A program made the position numbers and the translations under genes. This document shows, one piece after another, positions 1 to 15,215 of a stretch of 39,124 nucleotides of DNA. The stretch's first letter is position 1; every line of letters begins with the position of its first letter. Below the pieces are notes generated by a model. The model saw nothing but the letters and a program-made list of their open reading frames with translations. It had not been told where the DNA came from and made no database searches. Origin of the DNA: Corallococcus sp. CA053C (GTDB lineage: Bacteria > Myxococcota > Myxococcia > Myxococcales > Myxococcaceae); assembly GCF_003611675.1 (NCBI RefSeq), contig NZ_RAWA01000039.1:1-39124 (forward strand), read 5' to 3'.

Positions 1-10
1 CGGTGGGGTC

Positions 11-922
11 GTGTCTAACAGGGGCGGGTGCCCGGTTGCACCCCGTCCTCCCGCGTGCGATGGCGCGAGCCTCCTTTACGTGAACCTGGACCTGAAACCC
101 GCGCCGCCCGCCGGCGCCTTCCGCAAGCTCGCGCTGGGCACGTGGCGGGCGCCGCGCGACCCGTCGTCCTATGCGTCGCTGGAGCTGCGCATGGAGCCGG
201 CCCTGGCGTTCATGGCCGCGCACCGCGAGCGCACGGGCCGGAGGCTGACGGTGACGCACCTGGTGGCGAAGGCCGCCGCGGACGCGCTGCGCCGCCACCC
301 TGAAGCCAACGTCGTGCTGCGCGGCCAGCGCCCCTGGCACCGCGAGGACGTGGGCGTCTGCGTGTTGGTGGTGCAGCCGGCGCAGGGGTCGTCGCGGGTG
401 GACCTGACGACGGCCACCGTGCACCGCGCGGACGCGCTGTCGCTGGAGGCCCTGGCGGACGCGCTGGAGGCGAAGGTGTCGCGCGTGCGGGCGCGCGAGG
501 ACGTGGAGATTGAACGGGGCAAGCGCCGCTCGTCGCTCCTGCCCGGCTGGCTGATGGGCCCCGCGCTGCGGCTGCTGTCGTTCGTCTGGTACGGGCTGAA
601 CGTCAACCTGCGCCGGGTGGGGATGCCCTTGGATCCGTTCGGCTCCGTGGCGGTGACGAACCTGGGCTCGCTGGGGTTGGAGCAGGGCTTCGTGGCGATG
701 GTGCCCTACACCCGCGTGCCCCTGCTGCTGGCGCCAGGAAGGGTGCGGGACGTGCCGGTGGTGGAGGCCGGGGCGCTGGTGCCGGGGAAGGGGATGACGC
801 TCACCTGCACCTGGGACGCGCGCCTCATCGACGTGGACCTGGCGGCGCGGGTGCTCCGGCACATCGGCGGGGCGCTGGAGGACCCCCGGGGGTGGGATGC
901 GCCGGGGGACGAAGCGCGGTAG
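11..922 (+). CDS. 2-oxoacid dehydrogenase E2-like acyltransferase domain protein, catalytic motif degenerate
   Basis: The protein (up to 303 aa) matches the stand-alone catalytic domain of dihydrolipoamide acyltransferases, the CoA-dependent acyltransferase superfamily. It has the N-terminal FRKLALGTWRAPRDPS block, a central V-T-N-L-G-S-L-G segment (the family's 'TxTNLG' strand) and a C-terminal segment equivalent to the HRxxDG active-site loop. No lipoyl or peripheral-subunit-binding domain is present, so it is not a complete E2. The active-site loop reads WDARLIDVDLA: the catalytic His is replaced by Ala and the following Gly by Val, so ordinary acyl transfer is doubtful. The start is uncertain. 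GTG at 11 has GGTGGGG just upstream, GTG at 80 is an alternative, and the first 20 codons have poor third-position GC. The gene lies at the window edge and could extend upstream. Confidence 0.75.
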   Translation: MSNRGGCPVAPRPPACDGASLLYVNLDLKPAPPAGAFRKLALGTWRAPRDPSSYASLELRMEPALAFMAAHRERTGRRLTVTHLVAKAAADALRRHPEANVVLRGQRPWHREDVGVCVLVVQPAQGSSRVDLTTATVHRADALSLEALADALEAKVSRVRAREDVEIERGKRRSSLLPGWLMGPALRLLSFVWYGLNVNLRRVGMPLDPFGSVAVTNLGSLGLEQGFVAMVPYTRVPLLLAPGRVRDVPVVEAGALVPGKGMTLTCTWDARLIDVDLAARVLRHIGGALEDPRGWDAPGDEAR

Positions 923-951
923 AACGGAGCGGTCACCCGGAGGTCAAAGCC

Positions 952-1176
952 ATGTCCGTGGATCCCTACCGCCGTGTCGGCTCGTCCCGCCCCGTGGGGC
1001 GCGTGCTGGGCGGCCAGGACCGTTTCGAGAAGGAAGCGCTGGAAGGCCCCCCCGAGGGCCCCCTCGCGCTGGAGCGCCGCCAGCGCCAGGCCGGAGGGCC
1101 CCTGCCGGTGAACGGCGAGAGCCCCTTCGCCGCGAAGCTGCGCAAGCTGGGCGGGTCGACTCCCGAAGACACCTAG
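952..1176 (+). CDS. Small hypothetical protein, 74 aa
   Basis: The ATG at 952 is preceded by a good Shine-Dalgarno sequence (CCCGGAGG, 936-943). The product is a hydrophilic, Gly/Pro/Arg-rich 74-residue protein beginning MSVDPYRRVGSSRPVGRV and ending LRKLGGSTPEDT. It has no signal peptide, membrane segment or domain that I recognise. Codon third positions are strongly G/C, as in neighbouring genes, which supports real coding. It starts 29 bp after the E2-like gene on the same strand and may be co-transcribed with it. Its TAG stop overlaps the stop of the convergent dehydrogenase gene at the palindrome CTAG. The function is unknown. Confidence 0.65.
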   Translation: MSVDPYRRVGSSRPVGRVLGGQDRFEKEALEGPPEGPLALERRQRQAGGPLPVNGESPFAAKLRKLGGSTPEDT

Positions 1177-1922
1177 ACCTGCGCGGAGCCGCCGTCCACG
1201 AACAGCTCCGCGCCGTTGACGAAGCTGCTGTCATCGGTGGCGAGGAACACCGCCACCTTGGCCACCTCGTCCGGCTCGCCCATGCGGCCCAGCGGGATGG
1301 TGGACGTCAGCTGCTGCTTGAGCTGCGCCGCCTGCTCCGCGTCGGGTAGCAGCCCCGTGAGTCCCGGCGTGTCGATGGGGCCCGGGCTGATGGCATTCAC
1401 GCGGATGTGGCGCGCCTTCAGGTCTGACGCCCAGGTGCGCGCGAACGAGCGGTTGGCGGCCTTGGTGGCAGCGTAGACGCTGAAGGCGGGCGTGCCGTCG
1501 GACCCCGCGATGGAGGACGTCAGGATGACCGCCCCGCCGTCCTTCAGCAGCGGCAGCGCCTTCTGCACCGTGAACAGCATGCCCTTCACGTTGACGTCGA
1601 AGGTCTGGTCGAAGTGCTCCTCGGTGATGGCGCCCAGCGGCGCGAAACTGCCGATGCCCGCGTTGGCGAACACCACGTCCAGGTGCCCCGCCTGCTCCTT
1701 CACCACCGCGTAGAGCCGGTCCAGGTCCGCCATCACCGACACGTCTCCCTGGACGCCCACCGCGCCGTGGCCAATCTCCTTCACCGCCCGGTCCACCTCC
1801 GCCTGCCGGCGACCGGTGAGGAACACCTTCGCCCCCTCGGCCGCGAAGCGCTTCGCGGACGCGAAGCCGATGCCCGTGGTTCCACCCGTCACGACCGCGA
1901 CCTTCCCGTCGAGCCTGCCCAT
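1173..1922 (-). CDS. SDR family oxidoreductase
   Basis: A 249-aa classical short-chain dehydrogenase/reductase. The Rossmann glycine motif TGGTTGIG lies at residues 12-19, the NAG motif near 87-89, a structural Asn at 111, catalytic Ser at 136/137, and the Y150-x-x-x-K154 pair. After it comes the usual PG segment (SPGPIDTPG). An Arg pair after beta-2 (TGRR, 36-39) suggests NADPH preference; this is an inference. The start was set at the ATG at 1922 because GGAG lies 8-10 bases upstream and the Rossmann strand follows at once. An upstream ATG would add 15 residues not typical of the family. It is divergent from a TetR gene, with operator-like palindromes between, which suggests that TetR represses it. 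The substrate cannot be read from the sequence. Confidence 0.9.
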   Translation of the reverse strand: MGRLDGKVAVVTGGTTGIGFASAKRFAAEGAKVFLTGRRQAEVDRAVKEIGHGAVGVQGDVSVMADLDRLYAVVKEQAGHLDVVFANAGIGSFAPLGAITEEHFDQTFDVNVKGMLFTVQKALPLLKDGGAVILTSSIAGSDGTPAFSVYAATKAANRSFARTWASDLKARHIRVNAISPGPIDTPGLTGLLPDAEQAAQLKQQLTSTIPLGRMGEPDEVAKVAVFLATDDSSFVNGAELFVDGGSAQV

Positions 1923-1950
1923 GGTCCTGCTCCTTCTCGGTGAAGAATTA

Positions 1951-1993
1951 TGGACTTGATGGTCCATATCTAAGAATGGTGGACCGGGCGGTC
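1951..1993. promoter_or_regulatory. Candidate TetR operators in divergent promoter region
   Basis: The 92-bp gap between the SDR and TetR genes is AT-rich compared with its surroundings. It contains two inverted repeats: TGGAC-N6-GTCCA (1951-1966) and GACCG-GG-CGGTC (1982-1993). The half-site GACCG/CGGTC resembles operators bound by several TetR/AcrR regulators of reductase genes (established for that family, not for this protein). The repeats sit where they could control both divergent genes. The assignment is inferred from position and symmetry. Confidence 0.55.
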
Positions 1994-2014
1994 AATAACT
2001 TTTAATTTCCTGTC

Positions 2015-2620
2015 ATGGCTCGGCCACGGACATTCGATGAGGCCCAGGTGCTGCGCGCGGTGCGCGACCAGTTCTGGAACAAGGGTTATGCGGCGACCTC
2101 CATGGATGACCTGATGAAGGTCACGGGGCTGGGCAAGGGCAGCCTCTACGGGGCCTTTGGCGACAAGCATCAGCTCTTCCTGCGCATCTTCGACATGTAC
2201 TGTGTGAACTCGGTGGAGTCGGTGCGGCAGGCGCTGGAGGGCCCGGACGCCGGAGCCCTGGAGCGGCTGCGGCGGTACCTGCTGGGAGCGGCCACCGCGT
2301 CCGCCGGGCCCAGCCGCCGGGGCTGCCTGCTGGCGCGAGGCACCGCGGAGCTGTCAGGCCAGGGAGCGACGGACGTGACGGACCGGGCGCTGGCGGCGCT
2401 CCAGGGCGTGGAGGAGCACTTCGCCCGGTGCCTGGAGCAGGCCTGGCATCACGGAGACGTGGCGGCGGGCGCGGACCCCCGGAAGCTGGCGGCGATGCTG
2501 CTCGCGGTGTTCCGGGGACTGGAGGCCCTGGGCCGGGCGGGGATGGACGAGGCAGCGCTGCGCGGCATGGTGGAGACCGCGCTGGAGGGCCTGCCCGTCA
2601 GCCCGCGTCGGCGGCGGTGA
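2015..2620 (+). CDS. TetR/AcrR family transcriptional regulator
   Basis: A 201-aa protein with an N-terminal TetR helix-turn-helix at about residues 5-55. The recognition segment contains GYAATSMDDLMKVTGLGKGS followed by LYGAFGDKHQLF, characteristic of TetR/AcrR. The C-terminal half is helical and contains GCLLARGTAELSGQ, typical of the ligand-binding and dimerisation domain of regulators paired with oxidoreductases. It is divergent from the SDR gene and presumably represses both that gene and itself through the palindromes at 1951-1993. No Shine-Dalgarno sequence is visible before the ATG. The AT-rich TTTAAT at 2001-2006 lies so close that the transcript could be nearly leaderless (inference). 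The ligand is unknown. Confidence 0.9.
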   Translation: MARPRTFDEAQVLRAVRDQFWNKGYAATSMDDLMKVTGLGKGSLYGAFGDKHQLFLRIFDMYCVNSVESVRQALEGPDAGALERLRRYLLGAATASAGPSRRGCLLARGTAELSGQGATDVTDRALAALQGVEEHFARCLEQAWHHGDVAAGADPRKLAAMLLAVFRGLEALGRAGMDEAALRGMVETALEGLPVSPRRRR

Positions 2621-2736
2621 GCGGGGACGCAAAGCCGGGTTCACGGACCTTCCCCCCTTCCCGCGACACGCCGCTTCGGGCTAGGCACGGGGCCTGACCG
2701 GAATCCACGCGGTCACTCACCGGGACGGGGACACGC

Positions 2737-3300
2737 ATGCGGAAGGCACACGCGGTGGCGGCATCCATGGCGGCGCTGCTGCTGGGGCAGACGGGCTGCT
2801 ATCGCACCAGCATCGTCACGAACTTGAGGCCCGAAGAGGGCGGGCCCCACACGGACCGGCAGTGGTTCACGGTGGCGGGGCTGGTCCCCGTGTCGAAGTC
2901 GCCGGGCAGCGAGTGCACCCACGGTGTGGCCTGGGCGCAGAGCCGGGTGCTCCCCACGGACTTCCTCATCGAGGCGGGCCTGGTGGTGGCGGGCTCCCTG
3001 ATTGGCGCGGCGGCGTGCTCCGGCTCCGGCAGGACGGACGAGGAGCGGGGCAACTGCGCGGCGGTGGGCGCGCTGATCCCCACCGTCCTCATCGGTTCGC
3101 GCACGGTGACCTATGCCTGCGCCGCGGGCGACCAGAGCGGGGTGCTGCTGCCGGGCACGGGCTCGCGCCAGGAATTGCCGGCCCGCGTTCCCGACGACGC
3201 CAGGGCTCCGGACGAAGACAGCGCCCCGCCGCCCGGAGCTCCGACCCCGCCGCCGCTGCCGCCGTCCGGCTCCGTGCCGGAGACGAACCCCGGCCTCTGA
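2737..3300 (+). CDS. Bor-like lipoprotein with Pro-rich tail
   Basis: A 187-aa exported protein. The N-terminus MRKAHAVAASMAALLLGQTGC looks like a type II signal peptide with modifiable Cys21; Gln at the -3 position is atypical. The next ~80 residues resemble the Bor/Iss family of small outer-membrane lipoproteins: a V-A-G-L-V-P segment, a conserved Cys-His region, a hydrophobic glycine stretch near 80-92 and a final Cys. Family assignment is by pattern only. The last ~55 residues are Pro/Glu-rich and probably disordered. The gene stands alone between TetR and the convergent rsgA. GGGACGGGGAC upstream of the ATG at 2737 is a plausible ribosome-binding region. Confidence 0.65.
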   Translation: MRKAHAVAASMAALLLGQTGCYRTSIVTNLRPEEGGPHTDRQWFTVAGLVPVSKSPGSECTHGVAWAQSRVLPTDFLIEAGLVVAGSLIGAAACSGSGRTDEERGNCAAVGALIPTVLIGSRTVTYACAAGDQSGVLLPGTGSRQELPARVPDDARAPDEDSAPPPGAPTPPPLPPSGSVPETNPGL

Positions 3301-3360
3301 CGCCACCCCGGGACGCGGCGCGGAACACGCAGGTCCGCGCCACGCCCGGAGGATGTCTGT

Positions 3361-4446
3361 CTATTCGCCGCGCCGCTTGGTGCGCGTGCGCTGCCAGCCT
3401 GCGTTCGTCTGGGCACGCTCGGCGCGTTTGTGCGCGCGCTGCGCGGCGGCGTCCGTCTGACGGGCGGCGAAGGACTGCTCGCGCAGGAGCTTCTCGAAGT
3501 TGGCGCGCCGCTCCTCGGGGAGCGTGCCCGCCTGGACCGCCGCCACCACCGCGCACCCCGGCTCGTTCCCGTGTCCGCAGTCATTGAAGCGGCAGCCTTC
3601 GGCCAGCGTGAAGACGTCCGCGAAGGCCTGGGCCAGGGACACCTTCTCGTCCTCGCCCCACAGCCCCAGCTCGCGCATGCCGGGCCCGTCGATGATGAGC
3701 CCGCCCTGGTCCAGCACGAACAGCTCGCGGTGCGTGGTGGTGTGCCGGCCCCTGTCGTCGTCCTCACGGACGGGCTGGGTGACGAGCCGCGCGGCGTCCA
3801 GCAGCCGGTTGGCGAGCGTGGACTTGCCCACGCCCGACGAGCCCAGCAGCACGCCCGTCTTTCCGGCCGGAAGCCGCGAGCGCACCTCCTCGATGCCCAG
3901 GCCCGCCTTCGCGCTGATCGCGAGCACGTCCACGCCGGGCGCCAGGGCCTGCACCTCCACGACGCGCGCGTTCGCGTCCGCGGCGAGGTCCGCCTTGCTC
4001 AGGAGCACGACGGGCGTGGCGCCGCTGTTCCAGGCCAGCGTGAGCGCCCGTTCGATGCGGCGTGGGTTGAAGTCGCCGTCCAACCCCATCACGAGGAACG
4101 CCACGTCCACGTTGGCGGCGATGAGCTGCCCGTCGTGTTCGCTGCCCGCTTCGCGTCGCTTGAGGACGCTGCGGCGGGTCAGCACGGCCTGCATCAGGGC
4201 CTCTCCGTCACCGGAGGACGGAGGTTGCAGCAGGACCCAGTCGCCAATGGTGGGCAGTGACTCGGCGCTCTCGGCCTGGTGCAGGAGGCGCCCCGCGGCG
4301 CGGGCGAGGAACGCCCGGTCGGCCGTCTGGACGGTGAGCAGTCCCCGGTGTTGGCGCACGACGCGCCCGGGGACGAGGGAAGGGGACTGCGAGTGGGAGA
4401 ATGCGAGGTCGAAATCGGGACCCCAGCCGAGGGTTTCAAGAGACAC
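3361..4446 (-). CDS. rsgA: Ribosome small subunit-dependent GTPase A
   Basis: A 361-aa circularly permuted GTPase that acts in late 30S subunit maturation. It has an N-terminal OB-fold region (about residues 25-100), then G4 as SKAD at 150-153, the SAK (G5) motif near 178-180, the P-loop GSSGVGKST at 202-210, G2 Thr residues in GRHTTTHRE (~236-238) and G3 as DGPG (253-256). The C-terminal zinc-binding segment has Cys285, Cys290, His292 and Cys298 (C-x4-C-x-H-x5-C). The G4-before-G1 order is diagnostic of the RsgA/YjeQ family. The start is GTG at 4446. A basic Arg/Lys-rich tail follows the zinc motif. It is convergent with the Bor-like lipoprotein gene. Confidence 0.95.
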   Translation of the reverse strand: MSLETLGWGPDFDLAFSHSQSPSLVPGRVVRQHRGLLTVQTADRAFLARAAGRLLHQAESAESLPTIGDWVLLQPPSSGDGEALMQAVLTRRSVLKRREAGSEHDGQLIAANVDVAFLVMGLDGDFNPRRIERALTLAWNSGATPVVLLSKADLAADANARVVEVQALAPGVDVLAISAKAGLGIEEVRSRLPAGKTGVLLGSSGVGKSTLANRLLDAARLVTQPVREDDDRGRHTTTHRELFVLDQGGLIIDGPGMRELGLWGEDEKVSLAQAFADVFTLAEGCRFNDCGHGNEPGCAVVAAVQAGTLPEERRANFEKLLREQSFAARQTDAAAQRAHKRAERAQTNAGWQRTRTKRRGE

Positions 4447-4729
4447 GGAAGGAACTCCGGGCAGAGCGGTGCCTGGGCGCGCCGGAGGAAGCCGGGACGC
4501 CTGGCGGGAACGGGGCTCGCGCTGCGACGGAGGGTGTTTCGGACCGGCTCAGCTGGCGAGCGCCCACGGAACGCAAGGGGCAGGGACCGCGTCGGCGACA
4601 AGGGGCAGGTTCATTGAGGAAGCCTCCTGGAGGTGCGCGGAGCCGGCGGCCATCGCCGGACCGGGGCGGACCCTACCAAGTCACGTCACCTCTTGGCGAC
4701 CCCTTGCGAGGCGCCGTGCTTTTTCCCGC
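4447..4729. other. Intergenic stretch upstream of rsgA and the MerR gene
   Basis: This non-coding part of the 360-bp gap separates the divergent rsgA and MerR-family genes. The rsgA promoter should lie here, but I see no convincing -35/-10 pair on the minus strand. I found no RNA gene, repeat or conserved small reading frame. Reading frames that cross it look like extensions without a start signal. Confidence 0.4.
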
Positions 4730-4760
4730 TTGCTCCTCACGCGGCGTGAGGTTGTACCCA
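4730..4760 (+). promoter_or_regulatory. MerR-type promoter with embedded dyad operator
   Basis: A -35-like TTGCTC (4730-4735) and a -10-like TACCCA (4755-4760) are separated by 19 bp, the over-long spacer typical of MerR-activated promoters. Within the spacer region is the perfect inverted repeat CCTCAC-GCGGC-GTGAGG (4735-4751), the usual MerR-dimer site geometry. The promoter points at the MerR-family gene starting at 4807, so positive autoregulation is likely. Known of the family: MerR proteins untwist such promoters to realign the two elements. Confidence 0.65.
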
Positions 4761-4806
4761 GCGCATCCAGTCACTTTGGAAACACGTGGCTGGAAAGGGG
4801 TGAGGC

Positions 4807-5544
4807 ATGCAGCACACGGAACTGAAGGTCGGTGAACTGGCCCGGCGCACGGGGCTCTCCGTCCGCGCGCTGCACCACTACGACGAGATTGGCTTGCTCA
4901 AGCCCTCGGCGCACACGGCGTCGGGGCATCGGCTCTACACGGCGGCGGACATCGCCCGCCTGCATCACATCCTGTCGCTCAAGCAGCTCGGGTTCTCGTT
5001 GGAGGAGATCGCCGGGACGCTGGGCCGGGCGGACTTCTCCGCCCTGCGCGTGGTGGAGCTGCGGCTCCAGCGGGCACGGGAGCAGCTCGCGGAGCAACGC
5101 CAGCTCTGCGAGCGCCTGGATGCCATCGCACGACAGCTGCGCGCAGCGGAGCCCGTCTCCGCCGACGACTTCCTTCAGACCCTCGAGGCCATGACCATGT
5201 TCGAGAAGTACTACACCCCGGAGCAGTTGAAGGAGCTGGAGGCCCGTCGCCAGGCGATGGGCGAGGACGCCATCAAGGAGGTGGAGGCCGAGTGGCCCCG
5301 CCTCATCGCCCGCATGCGCGAGGAGATGGAGAAGGGCACCGACCCCGCCACCGAGCCGGTGCGCGCGCTGGCCACCCGTTGGCGCGAGCTCATCCGTGCC
5401 TTCACCGGCGGCAACCCCGGCATCCAGCAGTCCCTCCAGACGATGTCCCAGCAGGAGCCCCAGCTGGCCCAACGCCAGGGCCGCGACCCGAAGCTGATGG
5501 AGTACGTGGGCCGGGCCATGGCCTGCCTGGACGCGCCGAAGTAA
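4807..5544 (+). CDS. MerR family regulator with TipAS-like ligand domain
   Basis: A 245-aa protein. Residues ~6-75 form a MerR winged helix-turn-helix (VGELARRTGLSVRALHHYDE, then GLLKPSAHTASGHRLYTAAD and LKQLGFSLEEIAGTL). A coiled-coil dimerisation helix spans about 80-120. The C-terminal ~120 residues (MFEKYYTPEQLKELEARR onward) match the all-helical TipAS antibiotic-binding domain of TipA-type multidrug regulators. The start is ATG 4807 behind AAAGGGGTGAGG. There is no adjacent transporter or resistance gene, so its main target may be its own promoter (4730-4760) plus distant genes. The ligand is unknown. Confidence 0.92.
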   Translation: MQHTELKVGELARRTGLSVRALHHYDEIGLLKPSAHTASGHRLYTAADIARLHHILSLKQLGFSLEEIAGTLGRADFSALRVVELRLQRAREQLAEQRQLCERLDAIARQLRAAEPVSADDFLQTLEAMTMFEKYYTPEQLKELEARRQAMGEDAIKEVEAEWPRLIARMREEMEKGTDPATEPVRALATRWRELIRAFTGGNPGIQQSLQTMSQQEPQLAQRQGRDPKLMEYVGRAMACLDAPK

Positions 5545-5552
5545 AGACAGAC

Positions 5553-5600
5553 ATGGCGCCGGCCGTCAGCGGTCCCTCCGCTGGCGGCCGCGCCATCTTT
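5553..5600. terminator. Bidirectional intrinsic terminator
   Basis: A 20-bp, nearly perfect stem (left arm 5553-5572, right arm 5578-5596) has a five-base TCCCT loop and a single bulged C. It is followed on the plus strand by TCTTTC. On the minus strand the arm is followed by GTCTTTAC. It lies between the convergent ends of the MerR gene (5544) and the Gly-rich gene (5622) and can serve both. Confidence 0.8.
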
Positions 5601-5621
5601 CAGCGGTGCGTGCAGGGCAGG

Positions 5622-6332
5622 CTACTGGCCGCCGACGCCGCCCGAGGTCCCGGTGGAGCTGCCCGTGCCGGTGCCGCCCACGCCACCGATGGTGCCCCCG
5701 GAGCCGCTGGTGCCGCTGCCACCCACGCCGCCGGTGGTGCCCGTCGCGCCGCTGGTGCCGGTGCCGCCCGTGCCGGTGCCGCCCGGGTCGATGACGGAGC
5801 CGCCGCTGGTGCCTTCGGTGCCGGGCGCGGTGGAGCCCGTGGTGCCCGTCCCGCTGCCGCCGATGGTGCCGGTGCTGTTGGATCCGCCACCGCCAACCGT
5901 CCCGGTGCCCGAACCCCCGTAGGTGCCCGTGCTCGTCCCGGTGGAAGGCGACGTGTAGCCACCGGTGCCCGTGCTGCTGCCCGTGTCCGTCGCCGAACCC
6001 GTCCCGATGCCCGTGCTGCTGCCCGTGCCCGTCGCCGAACCCGTCCCGATGCCGCTGGTGTCGCCCGTGCCGGAAGTGCTCCCGGTGCCGGTGCCCGAAC
6101 CTCCGATACCGGTCCCGTTGGTGTCCACGCCCGTGGAGTTGGTGCTGCCCGGCGTGAAGGTGCCGGTGGAGCCCGCGCCGCCGGTCTGCCCGGACTGGGT
6201 CATCCCCGAGGAGGTCCCCGAAGAGCCGGGCGTCGTCCCGGAGCTCGAACCGTCGCCGACCTGCTGGGCGACCGCGGCAGTGGAGAGCATGAAGCTGAAA
6301 GCCAGGGCTGCAGTGGTGATGGAGCGTCGCAT
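5622..6332 (-). CDS. Secreted Gly/Thr/Ser-rich low-complexity protein
   Basis: A 236-aa protein. [24 protein letters not shown] is a clear Sec signal peptide with AxA-type cleavage near residue 22. The rest is almost entirely Gly, Ser and Thr in irregular [16 protein letters not shown] units with no globular domain. The ATG at 6332 was chosen over an upstream extension because it starts the signal peptide and has AAGGA 9-13 bases upstream. Two near-identical 33-bp units coding [14 protein letters not shown]-type sequence lie around 5980-6050, showing repeat expansion. Cell-envelope, matrix or surface-coat roles are possible, but nothing in the sequence shows one. The gene ends at the bidirectional terminator. 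Confidence 0.75.
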   Translation of the reverse strand: MRRSITTAALAFSFMLSTAAVAQQVGDGSSSGTTPGSSGTSSGMTQSGQTGGAGSTGTFTPGSTNSTGVDTNGTGIGGSGTGTGSTSGTGDTSGIGTGSATGTGSSTGIGTGSATDTGSSTGTGGYTSPSTGTSTGTYGGSGTGTVGGGGSNSTGTIGGSGTGTTGSTAPGTEGTSGGSVIDPGGTGTGGTGTSGATGTTGGVGGSGTSGSGGTIGGVGGTGTGSSTGTSGGVGGQ

Positions 6333-6567
6333 TGTCTGGAATCCTTTTCCCCGTCCCTTGAGCCATAAAGGTGTGTGCATCAGCGGACACGGCAACCCTG
6401 GGATGGAAGCCGGCACATGCCAGGTCGGCAGCCCGCAGGGCCCGCCGGGCAGGGGGGCGAGGGCACTCCGACGTGTGCACTGTCCGGCCCCCAGGAGGGC
6501 TCCCGCGCATCGCAGGCGCCTCTTCGCGCCAGTTCTGTGCTGTCCTCCTGTCCGGAAGGGAGGGTGC

Positions 6568-7470
6568 GTGGGCGGACGGGAAGGGCCTCTGGCTGCGGGT
6601 CGCAAGAGCGCACGGCTCCTGCGCGGTGCGAGCGCCCGCGCGTGGCCGCTCACGCTCGTCATTGCCGCGGGCCTGGGCCTGCTGCTCTACGTCGCCACCA
6701 CCAGCCTGCCGTACCTCATCGCCTCCCCCGTCGGTGACGCGTACCTGGGCGCGCTCAATGACTGTCTTGCACGACAGCTCGCCGGAGCCACGCGGCTGGG
6801 CTGGGCCGTGGCGCCGGATGCGTCGCGCGCGGCGGTGTTCGGGCCCCGCATCGTCGCCGTCTGCGGCGAGGACGGCACCCACGCGCGGCTGGAGCTCCCT
6901 GGCGCCACCGCGCTCGCCTTCGACGGAGAGCGCCACCTGTGGGTCGCCACCGGTGGGCACCTGCTGCGGGAGCGGGAGGGCAGCCTCCAACCGGTCGGCG
7001 ACATCACTCCACCCGAATGGCTCATCGGTCACGCGGGCGGTGTGATTGCACTGGATGCGGCCGGACAGCTCGTCTCCGTGGCCCCGGACGGCAAGGTGCT
7101 GGGACAGGCGCAGGTGCCCGGCGCTGGAGGTCGGCTCTCCGTGGGGCCCGCCGGACAGCTGGCGGCCGTGGAGTGGGGCGGCGGTGTGCTCGTCTACGAT
7201 GCGCGCACCCTGGCGCTCGTCCGCGCGGAAGCTCCATGTCCCGTCGAGTTCCTTTGGTGGTTGGACGCCCCGGATCAGGTCCTGCTCGCCTGTGGCGAAG
7301 CGCCTCCCCAGGAGGGAAGACCCGCACCGGCCGCGCTCCGCTTCGACGTGCTCACCGGCACCCATCAGGAGATGCCCGCACGGACGCGCGCGCCTGCACG
7401 GCGGCTCCCGGGCCGAGCACTGTATGTGCAGGGGTGCGACGGCTTCCCGTGTACAGCCACGCCACCCTGA
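6568..7470 (+). CDS. Membrane-anchored propeller-like hypothetical protein
   Basis: A 300-aa protein starting at GTG 6568, chosen because GGAAGGGAGGG precedes it and because upstream codons overlap the promoter region of the divergent Gly-rich gene. Residues ~25-50 ([20 protein letters not shown]) form one transmembrane helix after a basic N-terminus, giving an N-in/C-out topology. The remaining ~240 residues carry repeated strand-turn units such as [32 protein letters not shown] and [11 protein letters not shown], resembling blades of a beta-propeller. Seven regular blades cannot be counted with confidence. Four or more Cys residues in the exported part could form disulfides. The function is unknown. 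It precedes the giant kinase by 202 bp and may supply a periplasmic partner (weak inference). Confidence 0.65.
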   Translation: MGGREGPLAAGRKSARLLRGASARAWPLTLVIAAGLGLLLYVATTSLPYLIASPVGDAYLGALNDCLARQLAGATRLGWAVAPDASRAAVFGPRIVAVCGEDGTHARLELPGATALAFDGERHLWVATGGHLLREREGSLQPVGDITPPEWLIGHAGGVIALDAAGQLVSVAPDGKVLGQAQVPGAGGRLSVGPAGQLAAVEWGGGVLVYDARTLALVRAEAPCPVEFLWWLDAPDQVLLACGEAPPQEGRPAPAALRFDVLTGTHQEMPARTRAPARRLPGRALYVQGCDGFPCTATPP

Positions 7471-7672
7471 AACTGTTATCTGGAGGCTCCGCTCCGGGGC
7501 TTCCGGGGATGCCCTGATCCGAAGTCGGACACGCCGTTCAGTGCCTGACAGAGGATGGCCTCTCCTCCCCGCTTTGGATTCGACAAGTCCGCGAACTCAT
7601 TGGAAGTTCATGAGCTCGCGGGCTGTTTTTTTCAGCTCCAGTCGCAGCGCTTCCCGCTCAGGGGTTTCACTC

Positions 7673-15097
<7,425 letters not shown>

Positions 15098-15122
15098 TAC
15101 TCAACGAGGACGATCCACGGTC

Positions 15123-15160
15123 GGGCCCCCTTTGCACTTCCGTATGGAAGGGGGCGGCCC
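15123..15160. other. Hairpin in the gap between two kinase genes
   Basis: GGG-CCCCCTT (15123-15132) pairs with AAGGGGG-(CGG)-CCC (15148-15160), enclosing an inner TTCC-GTAT-GGAA stem. It sits 25 bp after the giant kinase stop and 55 bp before the next ATG. No T-run follows, so it is not a textbook terminator. It could be an attenuator or an mRNA-stability element setting the ratio of the two kinases (inference). Confidence 0.4.
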
Positions 15161-15215
15161 TAGCCTTGTCCGCCGTGTCTCGGCCTCAAGGCACAAGCGC
15201 TCCCCCGCTGCGCAC

